Positions 49,461-63,193 of a DNA stretch of 64,000 nucleotides are shown piece by piece. The position numbers and the translations under genes were made by a program. Where the stretch lies: NCBI GenBank assembly GCA_013398295.1, contig VZSF01000874.1, positions 186,001-250,000 of the forward strand, given 5' to 3'. Within the stretch, counting starts at the first letter, position 1, and each line of letters begins with the position of its first letter. Below the pieces are notes generated by a model. It saw only the letters and a program-made list of their open reading frames with translations, was not told the origin of the DNA and ran no database searches. The DNA comes from Chionis minor. Lineage: Eukaryota; Chordata; Aves; Charadriiformes; Chionididae.

Positions 49461-51542
49461 GCCATTATTTTCAGGAGTCTTGCATCACAAATTGAGGTTG
49501 AACGAACTTTGCCAGACTGACAGTCCTGGAAACTCAAGCATTCTATTTATATCACAGCATAAGTAGTCCAGACCAGAACAGTGCTTCCTTTTGCCCAAAG
49601 GTCCATATTAAAATAACAACTTGAATTAATGTTATTTTCATTTTCTACATGTGTGCTGCATTAAATCATAGGCAGGTTATATTTAGTACATCTGCTATAC
49701 ATCCAGACAAATGCTGCCAAGAAACAAATATTTTAGGAACAAAGGAGTAAGAGTTTCTTTCCTGTACCATGTTTAAACATATACAAAAATTACGTAATCT
49801 AAGAGAGTGTATTATTTGTTGGATACACGAACATCATATTCAAATTCCTCTGACCCCTTAGATTCTTCAGGGTCTGTCTGACAAACATTAAGCAGTTATG
49901 GAAATTATGAATTTGAAGTCAAGTTGATTTGCGTATCTCCAACCCCTGAGTCAAATCCATGCTCTACACTAGAGCCCACAACCTGTGTCCTATTCGGAGA
50001 TCAGATTGGGCAATGACTGTGAGAGCCTCCTTACTCAACCTAGCAGGGCACAAAATATTACAAATCCACCATATTAATCTGAAAGTAGCCTGTGGAAATA
50101 TGTGTAACATTACCAGCTTTAATAACCAAATAAACAGCGGGGTTTCAATCTTCCTACTCTCAAGTACCCGAGTGATGGCACGGCCTATGAAAATCTGCAA
50201 GAAGCAGATGGAGAAATAACTTTGCCAGATCAAACTGATATTTATGCTAATTATCAGCTCCTTTTCTCCCCATAACTTCTGCATACGTATTTGCTTTCCA
50301 GAGCAGACAAATGAAGAGACAAAAACACGTCTCCTCCTGGCCTCTCCTTTATGGACTGCAGCAACTGAGACATCCTGGCCAACTTCCCCTGCACTTGGCT
50401 CCACAAAATGGAAGCTGAAGGATTATCTACCGGCCCTTTTCCACCAGGCACACAAGGAAAACAGTCACGGAGATGTGTTTTTCTGCAGCAAAGTGCTAAG
50501 TATTTTCTCAGACTGATGAACTGTTTTGAATGCACGTCGCCTTGCAGTGCACGGCAGCCTAACTCCAACTTACTGCGCTTTCTATACATCACGATATTCG
50601 GCAGCCCAGAAGGTACTCATAACACACTGGATTATAACCTTTTGCTCCAGCTACCGCTTCAGTGCATTGTGAAGTGGTGTATTTCTGGAAAATAGATGGA
50701 AGTAAAAGGTCCAAGAGGTTGTATGATTGCATACAGTGTCATTACATTTAATAGTAAACTAATTCACCTGGAAAACTTCAGAGTCTGAACAGGTCTGAGG
50801 TAAAAATACATGCAAGCAATACAAAGATTTTTTGAGCTTCATTTTCAGGCATTCCTTTGCTTTTGTGTGGAGAGTTAAAGATTAGTACAAAATGCCAGGA
50901 AGTAGAGTGTATTAAATCCTTTACCTGTCCATAAGGTAGATCATGATATCCTACCCCAACCTACTGGCACGGATATTTTTGATACCAATCAGTCTTTGGT
51001 TCCCATGCTGCAACTGCCCAGTGAAACAAAGCAATAGGTTTTGTACCATTGCAAAATTGGCCTGCACTGACCACCTGTGAGATTGCATTACACCAAAACA
51101 CACAAGTATATTCTAGACCCACAGCCTTCCAGTCCTGTGTTGCTGTTTCAGAGTACCTGTCGGAGGACCACTACCTAGGAGAGACCTTTGCTTTATGGTA
51201 TAACCAGCTCTGTGACAATGGCTCATCCCAAATGAAGCTTGGAGAGGAAGTTCACTAGTTTCACTGAAAATATTTATTGCAGTATTTCACATACATTGGG
51301 CGTCCATGCAGAGAGCAGCACCACACCTTCAGCAGCCCAAGCAGCAGACAGAGATGTTGGCTGTGACTGGCAGGTTGGGTGCTACGCTCCCCTGAATGAG
51401 CACCCAGGCTTGGCCGTAAATGTAAATCTCAGCTGGTAAACCCAAGCCATACAGAATAGTTGCAAGCATGCATATTTATTAATGTTATTGCTATTATATT
51501 TAGTTCAAAATAAAAATTGCCATAAGACTTTCCAAAACACCA

Positions 51543-51599
51543 CTTTTTTTTTTCTTTTTTGTTTTTCTTTTTTTTTTTTATTCCTGTTACAAACAGTTA
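51543..51599 (+). repeat. T-rich tract ending in an acceptor-like CAG
   Basis: About 40 bases of nearly pure T with a few C and G are followed by ATTCCTGTTACAAACAG. On the plus strand this resembles a strong 3' splice site. On the minus (BCKDHB) strand it is an A-rich run preceded by AATAAA. No exon beyond it is recognisable. Confidence 0.5.
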
Positions 51600-52162
51600 C
51601 AAGCACCTCTTCTGGGGTTTTAAAACTCAGCAATGGTTTTCAGTTTGAGCGTACCCCTATTGCTTTGAAACTTGTACAGAGAGTCACATGGATTCCCCCT
51701 TCCCTCAGCAAGGAAGTCAGAAGATGAAGCTGTCAGTCAGAGTAAAGCAGTGTCGTATTGTCAGACACCATCCAAGACTGACAACCCAATAAAGGTGGAA
51801 GAACCATTAAGTCTGAACTACTCTCTGTGTGTATATGTACGAAAATAACTCTCTATTATTTTTCTGGAGGTAAGGGGGTGTGCTTGCAGATTTTTAAGTT
51901 ATTGCACTGCGTGAGAAAAATACTTCAGAGACCCAAGCCACCAGTCAAATCCACAAGGGAAACTCTACTTACACATTACCTGACTTAAGTCAACAGATTT
52001 TACAAAGATCTGCACCCAAGTGGCTCTGACTAGAATAGTGTCATGCAAGATTTTTTCACACTGTAATAGTTTATCATTGAAAAAGTAATTTTCCTAGAAA
52101 ATTGATAAAATTCATATAAGAATACACTGAATAAACTGCTCACAGTTTTGAGAGTACCATCC

Positions 52163-52245
52163 CAGAATCATAGAATGGTTTGGGTTGGAAGGGACTTCTG
52201 GAGATCACCTAGTCCACCCCCGCATAGTAAGGTCATCTCACAATG
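52163..52245 (-). mobile_element. short CR1 LINE 3' fragment
   Basis: AGAATCATAGAATGGTTTGG then GTTGGAAGGGACTTCTGGAG is the reverse complement of the classical CR1 3' end, with its terminal 8-bp repeat at the low-coordinate side. It lies in the BCKDHB intron in the same orientation as the gene. Only the last 80 or so bases remain, and the inner end is approximate. Confidence 0.92.
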
Positions 52246-52270
52246 TATTTTTCCCCTTATAGCTAAATCC

Positions 52271-52310
52271 TATACAGGTATACAGGTATATAGTATACAG
52301 GTATACATTA
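52271..52310 (+). repeat. short tandem TATACAGGTA repeat
   Basis: Three TACAGGTA words occur in 40 bases, partly overlapping as TATACAGGTATACAGGTATA and a further unit. It lies just inside the old CR1 fragment boundary. Confidence 0.8.
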
Positions 52311-55300
52311 TTGTGTAGAGGATTGTTAGATTATTGATGCATACATTTTACAGATGCTGATTTGGGTCAGGTGATGTGTTGGTTATGGAACTTACTGGAG
52401 TAAGTCTCTCAATGTCAGTGATCAAGTAACAGTAACAACAGAAATGCTGCAGACCCAGCAAAATGGCGATGATTCGGTTCACATTATTTAATTTACAGAT
52501 TTAATGACAATGTCAATATTTGCAAGAATATTGACAAGACCAAATAGCAAAGAATAAAAGCTTTTAAGATTATTTTTAATTCAGTGGAAATAAAATCATA
52601 ATCCAGAGGGTGGAGCATAAAGTTATCATCAGAATAATGCATCTGAAGACAACCAAGAAAATGTGCCTTTACTTTAAAATGTAGATTGTAAAGAGACAAG
52701 AGTCTTGATCTTGCTAGGAGCTCAGCAAACACTGAACACCGTTCTCATTCAAAACATAATAAAGCTCATGTTTTTATGACTTTCACCACGGTGACAGTAA
52801 GACAGTTACATTTACCCACAGAATCACATTGATACTCCTGCCATATGCCAAGTACAAAATAAAAAAAAAATTCACAAGTCCACACATTTTACAAATAAGC
52901 AGTCATAGAAAACAAGCCTAAGGTAATATCTTACTAAGATCATTTAGAGGGAAACAGTGTCTTTTTTTACAAACATGTAAGGTGGTTTGATAGACAATAC
53001 TACTTCTTTACCAGCCGTGCTTTGGATACATCTAGGTATGCAGCAAGTCTTTTGTAGGACCAAAGTCTTCGCTTACAATGATCTATAATTAGGTTTGGAG
53101 CCAGTTTTGTTTAAAATCCAACTAATGAAGTTCATCATCTCATGGGGTTTTGATTTATCTCCGGAATCAGTTCTAATTTACGGGACAAGATATTCAGTTG
53201 TGTCCTTTAAATCCAAATCAAAGCAAACTTTCACAGAGTTACAGAATGTGAAAATGTCTGCTTGATAGCATCAACTTAATAACTGTAATATAAGCAAATG
53301 AGATCACATTCTTTATTAGATGGCATTACAACTTTGAAAAATCACAGTGTTAGCAAGATTTATATCCTAATATTTAAAAAAATTAGATAGTCTTCGGACG
53401 TGTTTCTAACTATCTTCCCTTTTGAACTCTAAGAGCACTTCCCTCAAGGGATCAGCCCATGAAATAGCCCCCCTTACACAGACTCTTGTTCACACCTGCT
53501 GCTCAAAGTTAGACTGTACCAGCAACCAGAGTCCACCTCATCCCGAATATGATACTGCCACATCTCCTGTACATATTGCTGTGCCAGGTTTTTTACACCT
53601 AATTAACAAATATCCGTTGTACAAGCCTATCAGGACAAGTCTACTGCAGTATTTAAGAGAGTGATAGAACATCAAAATTTTAAATTACGTGGATTTACTC
53701 CATACTACTTGCGCATATAAGGGCTGGTACTGGCCCAAACTGCTCTTGCACAACAGGGGAATGCAAGTTTACAGCCTTCAGCAAGTCCCTGCAAATTTCA
53801 GAGAGACTGTTTAAACAATCTGACATCTTTCAAGGAAAAAACTTAAAAATCACATGCTTTTGGAAGCTAAGTAGTAGGCATGGGATTTCTGATTCAGTGT
53901 AAAATGTTTTAAATTCAGTTTTGAAAATCAGTATGAAAGAGTCATACTTATTTAGTAGACTATCTACTAACTTCCAAAATTCAACTGAAGTAAAAAATTA
54001 CTGGCTTGTTAGAAAAAAAATACTTATAAAGGAACAGATATAGTTCTTAGTCCAATATATCCAAATTGTCCTAATTAAAAAAAAATTCAGACAAAATATT
54101 AAATCATTATTATTCCTACTTCCTAAATGCAGAGGTCAAATTCTCAGTTATTCAAGACGACGTTCGCCAGTTACCTTCATTTGCCCGAATTTCACACAAA
54201 GCCTCCTGGAAAATACATTATTATATCCTATAAAGGATTTTAATCGGTCTCATTATTTCATCTCAACCTTTGATGTTTAATACCCATTTACGAAGATGTT
54301 TCAAAATAACTTAAGAGCATAGGTGCCACTAACAATCTGTTCCTGAAATTCATAGCAATCAGTCAAATGTATCACCCACACCACTTCAAAACAACCTTAT
54401 GCCTTGATTTTTAGAATAGATGCTAAAACCAAGGACTTGCTAGGTGCTGCATGATCCTATTTGAAACGCGTCCTCTAGTACTGGGTACACTCCCTCCATT
54501 TTTCCAAATTATAATATTCTAGTATGCTAATATGGAAAACTTTATCCAAGTTTATTTTAGCCTTACTTAAGTGTATGTTTTAATCTTATCAGAAATTCAG
54601 GTACTCATTGCTAAATCAGGGTTCTGAGTGGAAAACTCTTCAAAATAAGTACAACAGAATTGCAGGCATTTATGGAGATATACAATTGTACAAAAAGGAT
54701 AAAATAGGAAAACAAATCCATTTTGGGGCATTACTGAAAGAAAACATTACTTACCCTTCTGCAACGTATAGAAAAATAAAGCAATGTGGTCTGCAGTTTA
54801 GGGGAAGTGCTTTTAGGCATCTGGCCAATAAGAAAATAGTAAAAGAGTTTATTGCTCCAGATCTTCCTTCCTCTGAAGGGAATCTCTACCATTCCATATT
54901 CACAGTAAACAAAACTCCACATGCAAACACTTTGGTAAGTACCAGTAAATGAGACTAATGTGTGCCTAGCAAGACAGACAATTCCAAACTTATACTTTTC
55001 CCCTTAATTATCCTACTTTGATATTATTCTCCTTAATTATATATCTTTTGGAGCTATTTCATTTTCCCCTCTGACTGACATGGATTAATATCAGTAAAAA
55101 GGAAATATTTTTTTACTTTAAAATTCTACTACTCTGTAGAACACTCCCTAAGGTGAGAAAACTTTCCTGTAAAAATCAATTATTTCTGCAACATTTTATG
55201 TCCCAGGGTCTCTCCCATGCTATGATTTTGCAACACTACAGGTACTCAAAAAAATTAAGAGCTACAAGAATACCACATGACTACAGAGTTGCTATAAGAG

Positions 55301-56339
55301 AACACTGATTTTACAACTCCTTTTTTTAGTACAGGAATTTATTTCTGTACTATAAGAAATGAAAAATTCATTTTAAAAACTAATATGAATAGGTAGAGTT
55401 TGATAGAAATTTTAATATTTCTTTTGGTATTATAGCTGTTATAATAAAAAGAAGACTAAACAGGAGGTTACAATTCATTCCACAAGGCAAACTGTAGGAA
55501 CATTTTTCATGCAAAACTACTTATTTTTCTGCTGACAATAACTACAAAATTTAGACCCTGGAACTCAGTGACTAGTTGCAAAGGTTTAATTTGATTGTGG
55601 TTTCTGTCAATTCGAGCTCTGAATTTTCTCCTTTCAAATATTACTATGATAAAGTTTCTAAAAACACATATGTATTTGAAGAACTTTTCAGAGAGAAGAC
55701 TTATCACATTAGAGTTTCATTTTCTGTTCTCATATTTTTATTCTGATTTATTCATACTTTTTCCATAAATTAAAATGCGGGGCTCAAGCAGTTAGAAAAT
55801 AATCCATATCACTTTGTAGATGATTATTACATTTTATCAATTACTTCCCCATATGGATTTTAAACTGTCAGTTACCTACTATTGTAAGAATGAGATGAAT
55901 CCTACTATAGGTTTATAATGAGCATGATGATCTCATTTACAACAAAAACTACTTTTTAAGACAAAGCTTGGATAAAGTTTTTCAAAAGAAGCTTTCCAAA
56001 GAGGTAGTTCATCAAATCCCATTTTATAAAAGGTGGATTTAATGCAATAAAGCTGACACTAAATACAGATTAAAGGTCTTTTTCTTTGGTTTCTGCTTTA
56101 AAAAAAAAAAAAATTCTAATTTGAACCACTTACTTTCAATAACAGAAAATTCAAGCATCTGCAGTTTTCATATGTCTCACAATTGTAGTACAGTCCTTTC
56201 CTTGACAGGAAAGCAAGCACCAAATGTTACAAATTTTAAACATAATTTGCTTTGACAACATATATATGTTCCATTCTTATGAACAGTTACTTCTATGAGT
56301 TACGTAAGTACTATACACCCATGAGATATTTTCAAGTTG

Positions 56340-56353
56340 AGATATATATATCT
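56340..56353. repeat. 14-bp AT palindrome
   Basis: AGATATATATATCT is perfectly self-complementary. It is probably a small (AT)n microsatellite. Confidence 0.7.
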
Positions 56354-59300
56354 ATTTTTTTTATAGGGAACACTTTTTTCCAACAGCTCAGCCATTTTCG
56401 TCCTAAAATACTTTTATAAATCTCTTCCTGATAGTTACAATAGTGATACAATTTTTCCTCAGAGAACTTTGCAGTTATATGCTGTAAACGTTTAACTTCT
56501 GTCAGTTTTCACCTTTTTGAGTTCACTTTAAAACAATCCTTTTATAACTTATCACAGCTTGTAATAATTTGTAACCAATTCTTTGAATTTAAATAAGTCA
56601 TATCTTGTCAAAGACAGAGAAATAGTTCACTGCTAAAATTATTTCTTATGATTGCCAAACAGATAATAATTTTACTTCACAAAATACATCAGCGATTAAA
56701 AAATAAAGAAGCACTTGGGGGAAAAAGACTGTTCTGTGTAATTCACTGGCTTGCTACCATTAAAAAGCAATTAATGGTAAATATTGTCCTTATAGAACTG
56801 AATCACATAAACCAATATTTATAGATTAAGTCAAATTCTCTATAAAAAGATAAAGTATTGTAACTACTATTTTTAACCACAAGCACTAAATCTATTAGCA
56901 GTGAATATATTTCTGACCACAGACCCAGAACCCAGACATAAACAACATAATGCAACATTTTAAGAGCAATACTTAATCTTGTTTTAATATTTAAATACTT
57001 CAATACTTAAAACTTTTTTAAATTATCTATGAGATGCTGCATTATGATACTCAAATAAAAACAAAGGTTGATATATGAATTCTCTGTAATAATATCTTTA
57101 CTAGAAGAGAAAGGGAGCGCACGTGTGCATGGTGATGTCTTCATCAAAAGAAACGCATAGGATTAGGTGGGGAGGAGGGTGACAGTTAATATAAATTCCT
57201 TCTATATGACACACAGACATACACTTTTAGAAAACATATTTCTACTCTATACTATATATCTGAAAGGTTTCCCGATGAATGTTCAAGGAATCTGAACAGA
57301 AAATGTTTAAATTGCAAGCAGTGTAAAATGAAAATAACACAAGTGGAAGTAACCCAGACTGTAACAATACAAACATTCCTATGCACTAAATAAAGTATTT
57401 TCGAACCAGCTCTCTTCAGGCAGGATGGAATTTTTGGTGCTACAGCCGTAACTGCAATCCTGTGAGATGATGTTAGGTCACTATAGCAACTATGGGGTGC
57501 CTACACACTCGTGCAGCCTCACAAGCCAATGCTGTTACTATGGGCTCATTTTCTGTTACGTGGAAGTAAAGAATCCACAACTTGATTGCAATATTAAATG
57601 CACATTTTCTGAAAAATCAGTATCTAGAGCTTCCCGTATGTTATTTTTCTGTAATCCTGTACACTGATGACTTTGATTGCAGATATGTATTTGCGTGGTT
57701 TGCTCCTGGCACATCATTAGCTGATGAAACTAATGACACTGAAAGGATGTTTTAATTCAAGTCACTGAAAAACGTTTATGTTGCATATTTTTCCAGACCA
57801 CTTGCAATTTCTTTATATTAAAATATAACCAATTTACTCTGTTAAGCTCATTAGTTCCATGTCACAGAAAGGAATGTGCATAATTAGACAAGTAAAACAA
57901 ATGAGGATAATGTTGTCTTCATTGTCACTTGTAGCTCCAGGAGTTGTAAACACTCTGAAAGAGGATTTGACCAGAAATTCACCAGACTCACTCCTCACTA
58001 TGAGCTGGATTTCGTTTTTTAAATCCATATGCATTATTCCTGGGGAGTCATTCCTTTTGTACCTCAATTACACCGCAACAAACTGCTTACAGGCAGAATA
58101 ACATTACTGCTTATGAAATATTCACTGTGAATTTAAAAGGTTCTACAGTTTCCAAGAGGGAAAACTGAAACTAGCTTCTCCAGCTTCAATATTTTGTGGC
58201 TGACAGGAGACATCAAGTGGCGAGCTTCATCCATCTTAGATTTTACAGAGGGTCTCCTCACTATTCATTTACATAACATGTTATACTTCAAAGACTTTTA
58301 TATAGACTCAAGAATATTTTCTTTCTTACTTATTTTACATCTCTTTTGAGCTTCATTAGTTGCATTGCTTAAGACAACACCAGCTACCTTAGCAATGGCT
58401 GCCTGATGCGGGTAAGTTCTCATTCATACCCGGGTTTGAAGACCGCCTTCAAATTTCATTTTGGCTAGCTTCACAAATGAACAGAACAATCTTTATTAAC
58501 ACAATGCCACGCTGATACTGTTTGTTAAATTCTCTTCATCGAGTTTACAACACAGCCGCTCCAATAAATATTCACAGCAACAGCATTAACTTGAAGCTGC
58601 TGGAATTAGAGCCTTGGTCAGTGGCTTAGTTGTCTTCATGGTGGAAGTGCACAAAAGCATCAGCACCACATTCCTAAGTTATGTACAAAACAAAAACAAC
58701 CCACAAACCAAACAAAAAACCCCCTTCTGTTGATGTCAAACAGCTTAGCCTTCCCATAAGAGGAGGCAAATGAATAAAAAGTAATTTTCGTTTCTTCCCA
58801 TCCAATGTTTTACGCAAAAAAAGCTGAGACTTTCCACGAAAGTTTTACATGGTTGAAATCCAAGCTGGTGGAGTCTAGGACTAGAACTGAAATATATTCA
58901 GTTCAGAATGACAGAAATTAAGTTCTTCCTGGTAAATTTATAATTTGCATTGTTTAGGGCATGAGGTGCAGCAGCCAGCAAGATTCTTCTCCACAATATA
59001 AATGGCACAAGACGGATACGCTCGAGAAGATGTAACAGGACTTCCAGGTTGCTAGAATAGCCTACTGCCTTAAAGGAACCATAACAATGCTCTTTGGCAA
59101 GTCGGGGGTTTGGGTATTTAACTGTAATCCACTAGATGACCACTTCCCATCTTTTTGCTACAAGTACTAGAAATACTATTTTTTCCTAGGCATATTGCTA
59201 CACCGTATTTGAAACAATTTAAGGTCTTACCTACAAATCAAATATGCTATACATTATATACCCAAAATATGACAAAATTCTTCAAATAGAAGTTACATAT

Positions 59301-60809
59301 TCTGCAGAGTAGCAAAGTATCTTACAACACATTCCCTACAAATTATGTTATTTTATAGGATATGCCAAGTTTACTGTGCACTTTCTTGAATTGGCAAGTA
59401 CGAATATTTGCACCTGCAAACTGTTACACATACGTTAACACAGGTGAATAATCCAAGTGAGATCAATGGTGCCTGGATAAAATTATTCTTATGTGAAAAT
59501 GTTTGCAGATCGCAAGTCATTTTTCCGCATGAAGGAGCAATATAAAAAAAACATTTGTTAAGCTTTTCAAGTGAGGATCATCCTCCTTCTAATTACATTC
59601 TACACCTTTTAATCACAAAGCTGGAAATATCCTACCAATATAATCAGATTTTATACTTTTAGATCATCGCTTATCACCTGCCAGTCTAATTCCTTATTTA
59701 AGTATTTTGCAAAAACTTCTCTTGGTTAAGCTCAGCATGCCAGAAGCGACTGCAAGGATTTGCCGCTACGAGTTTTAATAGCCAGTGAGTGGTATTTTTA
59801 TTTTTACAGCTGTTTAGGCAGCTGATTCTTGCAAAGACACCCTTGTCAACCTACGTGTCTGGCACAGTAAAATCCTCATAGAAGTACTTCACTCAACACA
59901 CGCTAATGAAATCCAAAGGAAATGCAATTTCAACTGCTGTTATTAAACAATTTAAAGCAGCATGTTTCCCATTCTATACCGAAGCATTTGCATTTCGGGA
60001 CAGCATAGTGAGAAGGATGCTGTCACTCTGACTGACCGTCACCGAACACTTCTCCCGTGCAAACCCACAGCCTGGCCAGGCAGCCAAGGAGAGGCAAGTA
60101 CAAAGGAAATATCTTGTCCACCCATGAAAAGGTGGGGGCATACCTAGTATTTTTCCACAGTGTTTTTTAACATTATCATCTTTGAAAAATGAACCTGCAG
60201 CAGGGGGGAAAGTATTAGATTACTTGGAACAGATGTATAAAGCTTTTTATAGTGTTTTCTTTAAACCAAGCTGCCATTTTACCTACATGTTTAAATTAAA
60301 GTAAGCTGCTTGATGATTCAAACCCACAGGTAGAAGTATTATAGTACAAATTTTCAACTCATATATCAAATATCCTCTCATACAGCAGCAAAAACAATAG
60401 GAGAGCTTACTTGTAAGTATATAGCCATAACTTTTATTCTACAGAAAAAGTGTAAAAAATTGAATGAAGAGAAATTCAATGAAGTTTTACAGGAAGTTTA
60501 AAGATTTATGCAGCAAAATACTCAGAAACACTAAATGAATGAGACCAAGCTTTCGGGTACAGGCACAGGCTGATTTAAAAAGCTTGAAAGAATTGTTTTA
60601 TCATACAAACTTCAAATTTGTATATCAAGTTATGCTCAACTTTCTTATAATAATTAGCTTTTCTTCCTTCCTAAAGATGTATTTTTTATATATTTTTGAT
60701 CATTTTTCACTGCATTATCTAAATTACTCTTCACAAACAGGCTACGTTGCTATTCCAGCATAAAGAAATATTGGTATTACTCGGTCCACCCAAGAAAACA
60801 AAACAATGC

Positions 60810-60885
60810 AAAAAAAAAAACCAAAAACCAAACCACCAAAACCCAAACAAACCCCAACCCCTGAACCAAAAATAAACCAAAACCT
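60810..60885 (+). repeat. A/C-rich simple repeat
   Basis: An A10 run is followed by irregular CCAAAA, CCAAAC and CCCAAAC units, on the same theme as 13433-13480. Confidence 0.8.
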
Positions 60886-63062
60886 CTAACAAAATAAAAA
60901 TGTAATACTTTATTAATTGTTCCAGTTATAAAAAGTTAATGCAACTCAGTTTCGAAAGACCAAGAAATGTGCTGCAAATTAATCACTTTCATTTTAAAAT
61001 GTTTTATAAACCTATTAAAATAGTTAGCATTACACCTCTTAATTTAAAAACTGGTCTAAAAATGAAGACCAGAGATAATATGTTTCAGCGGCAAAGAAAT
61101 TCTAGTTTACCTTTATCCCAGAATTAACGTTCAAAACTATTGCCCTGACTGTGAAGTCTCAACAAACCGCATATATAAAAACAAATGCACGGGACCTGTG
61201 AAATATCCAGCAACATTCAAGAACAGAAATAGAGCTAACAGAACTAATTATTTTTAGACAATAGAGAAACATAATGGTAGAGGTTAACTGTATATTCTTG
61301 GAGCCTCGCTGAACTTTTCATTGGATTACATCCAAGTATTTAACTTGGTCTATGTTTTAGACCTGACTGTTTAAATTAATTTCATACTTAAAATTATGTG
61401 CACTTTACTTTTACACTAAAACAATTATGAAATTTTAATTTTCACTCTACTGATGAACTTTCTGCTTTACAGCCAAAACTACAAATCTTTATGTAACCTA
61501 ATCGCTGTCTTTCACCAACAATATTACCGATCTTACAGCAAAGTTCTTAATGAAGAAACAGAGTAACAAGTAAAATACCTACACAGCTGCGCTAGTTACC
61601 ATGAAGCACCTGGCATAATCTTTTTCTTTTCAGTTACACAGTTAGCAAAGTACAGTTGCCATTAATGTAATGTAAAAATATACTATTGATAATATTTCAA
61701 ATGCAACACAGTTCAGGATGGGATTTTCTCTTCCCCCTATAGGACTGCTAAACAGTGAAAATCAAAATGTTTCTCTCATGTAAATACGTTAGAAAGCTCT
61801 TTCTCAGTTTATTCAGTAAGGAAAATTTTTGCTGAGATGAATCTATGAACACAAGCTGCATTCTGCAGGAGTGGAGAGCATTAATAAATGGGATTCAATA
61901 TCACAAATATAAAATAGAACTACAGTACAAATTGAGACTATTTTACTATTTACAAGGTCTGATTCTGTGAAGCTAATTAGTAAACAGCAAACCTAATCTC
62001 CCTCCCTTGAAAAGAAACAGTCACAGCTATTATATCATGAATCATTTAAGAATAAAAGGTCCCTATGTCAACTGCTCTTTTCAATAGTTAACATATTTTT
62101 TTGAAGCACATCAGGCTTCTTGTTTCGCCTTGTAGCCAGTACTGTAGTTATACACTAGCATAAACTCCAGTCACTTGCAATCACAGAGACTGCCATACAT
62201 CATAAACAAGAGGAAGCATATAGAGAGAAACCAAAAAGCAGAATTTTGTGGAAGTCTGAGCTTTTATTCAGGTCTGTTTCCTTTGCTGGTGCCCAAACCC
62301 ACCGTTGTTCCGATCAGATTTCCTGCCATATAAAGTCACTACTAATGGCAGAAATCAGGGATTAGGTGCACTGACACTGATGTGCTCTTCCAGCTTGCAA
62401 CCACAAAATCAAAACACATTTTTAAACAATGGTTACCCAGTCAGGGAAATTCCTGCTCCCACCAGCCCAGGCATCTGATTTCCTCTCAATAAATGAGAGC
62501 ACCAGGCCATGCCCAGATAAAGTTTTTCTTTCACAAGCCTCTGAGAAATCGTACTTGGCGAGGTCTCAGAATCAAAGTTCAGTCTCTGCTATCACAGAAG
62601 GCCACAGTTTCCACCTTAAATTGATCATATTTGACTATGTTGTCATGTACTGTGGCGATACTGCAGTTATGGGGGGGTTTTATCCCCGCTTCTTCTGTAT
62701 GACAGGTGATCTTAAAACCCTTTTTCTAATTTCAAGCCATTCCTTTCAAATTCATACATAAATTATTTTTTCCCAGCCTTACTTTAGTAAAACAAGTCCT
62801 TTTCTGCCGGTTTCCCTTGCTCATTTACCCAGTAAATTTCCAAACAGGACTTACATTCCTGTAGCCTTCATTTCGATAGCGGGCAGAAGGCAGGCACTGT
62901 TAAGCTATTTTCATACGGCAGGCTCTCCACAGCTTCCGATTACCCTAGCAGCTCCTCACTCACATCGTCTGGTTTCAGTGTTGGGTTTTTTTTCTTAAAA
63001 CTAGTTGACCACATTTATATACAATATTCCACATGAGATCCTACTGCTGTCTTCTACAACAA

Positions 63063-63076
63063 AGTAAGTACTTACT
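63063..63076. repeat. 14-bp palindrome AGTAAGTACTTACT
   Basis: Perfectly self-complementary, so it shows a GTAAGT splice-donor consensus on both strands. The minus-strand copy bounds the exon-like segment next to it. Confidence 0.7.
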
Positions 63077-63193
63077 ATTCCTACGGGAAGGGCCTCTCCA
63101 AATGCACTTGTCTTTCCATCCAACTGCATGACGTTGGTGGTACACAACTGAACGAAAGGGAACTGATACACCAGCTCTTCTTCTTTCGCCCAA
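63076..63193 (-). other. exon-like segment in BCKDHB intron (hypothetical)
   Basis: On the minus strand a 118-nt segment is preceded by a T-rich tract and CTTATTAG and followed by GTAAGT. Two of its three frames are open throughout. One reads VYQFPFVQLCTTNVMQLDGK and continues with SAFGEALPVG. It is richer in CpG than its surroundings. I recognise no protein family, and it is not any known E1 beta exon. If included after exon 9 it would shift the reading frame (118 is not a multiple of 3). It could be a cryptic or alternative exon, a relic, or chance. Confidence 0.25.

Noticed and set aside
49964..50404. 146-codon minus-strand frame close to BCKDHB exon 10
   Set aside because: It lies in the intron in gene orientation but shows no similarity to E1 beta and no recognised domain. 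The true coding continuity is from exon 9 outside the window.
51543..51730. processed pseudogene on the minus strand (A-rich run after AATAAA)
   Set aside because: AATAAA directly abuts the A run rather than lying 15-30 nt before it, and no gene body is recognisable. Such retrocopies are also rare in birds.
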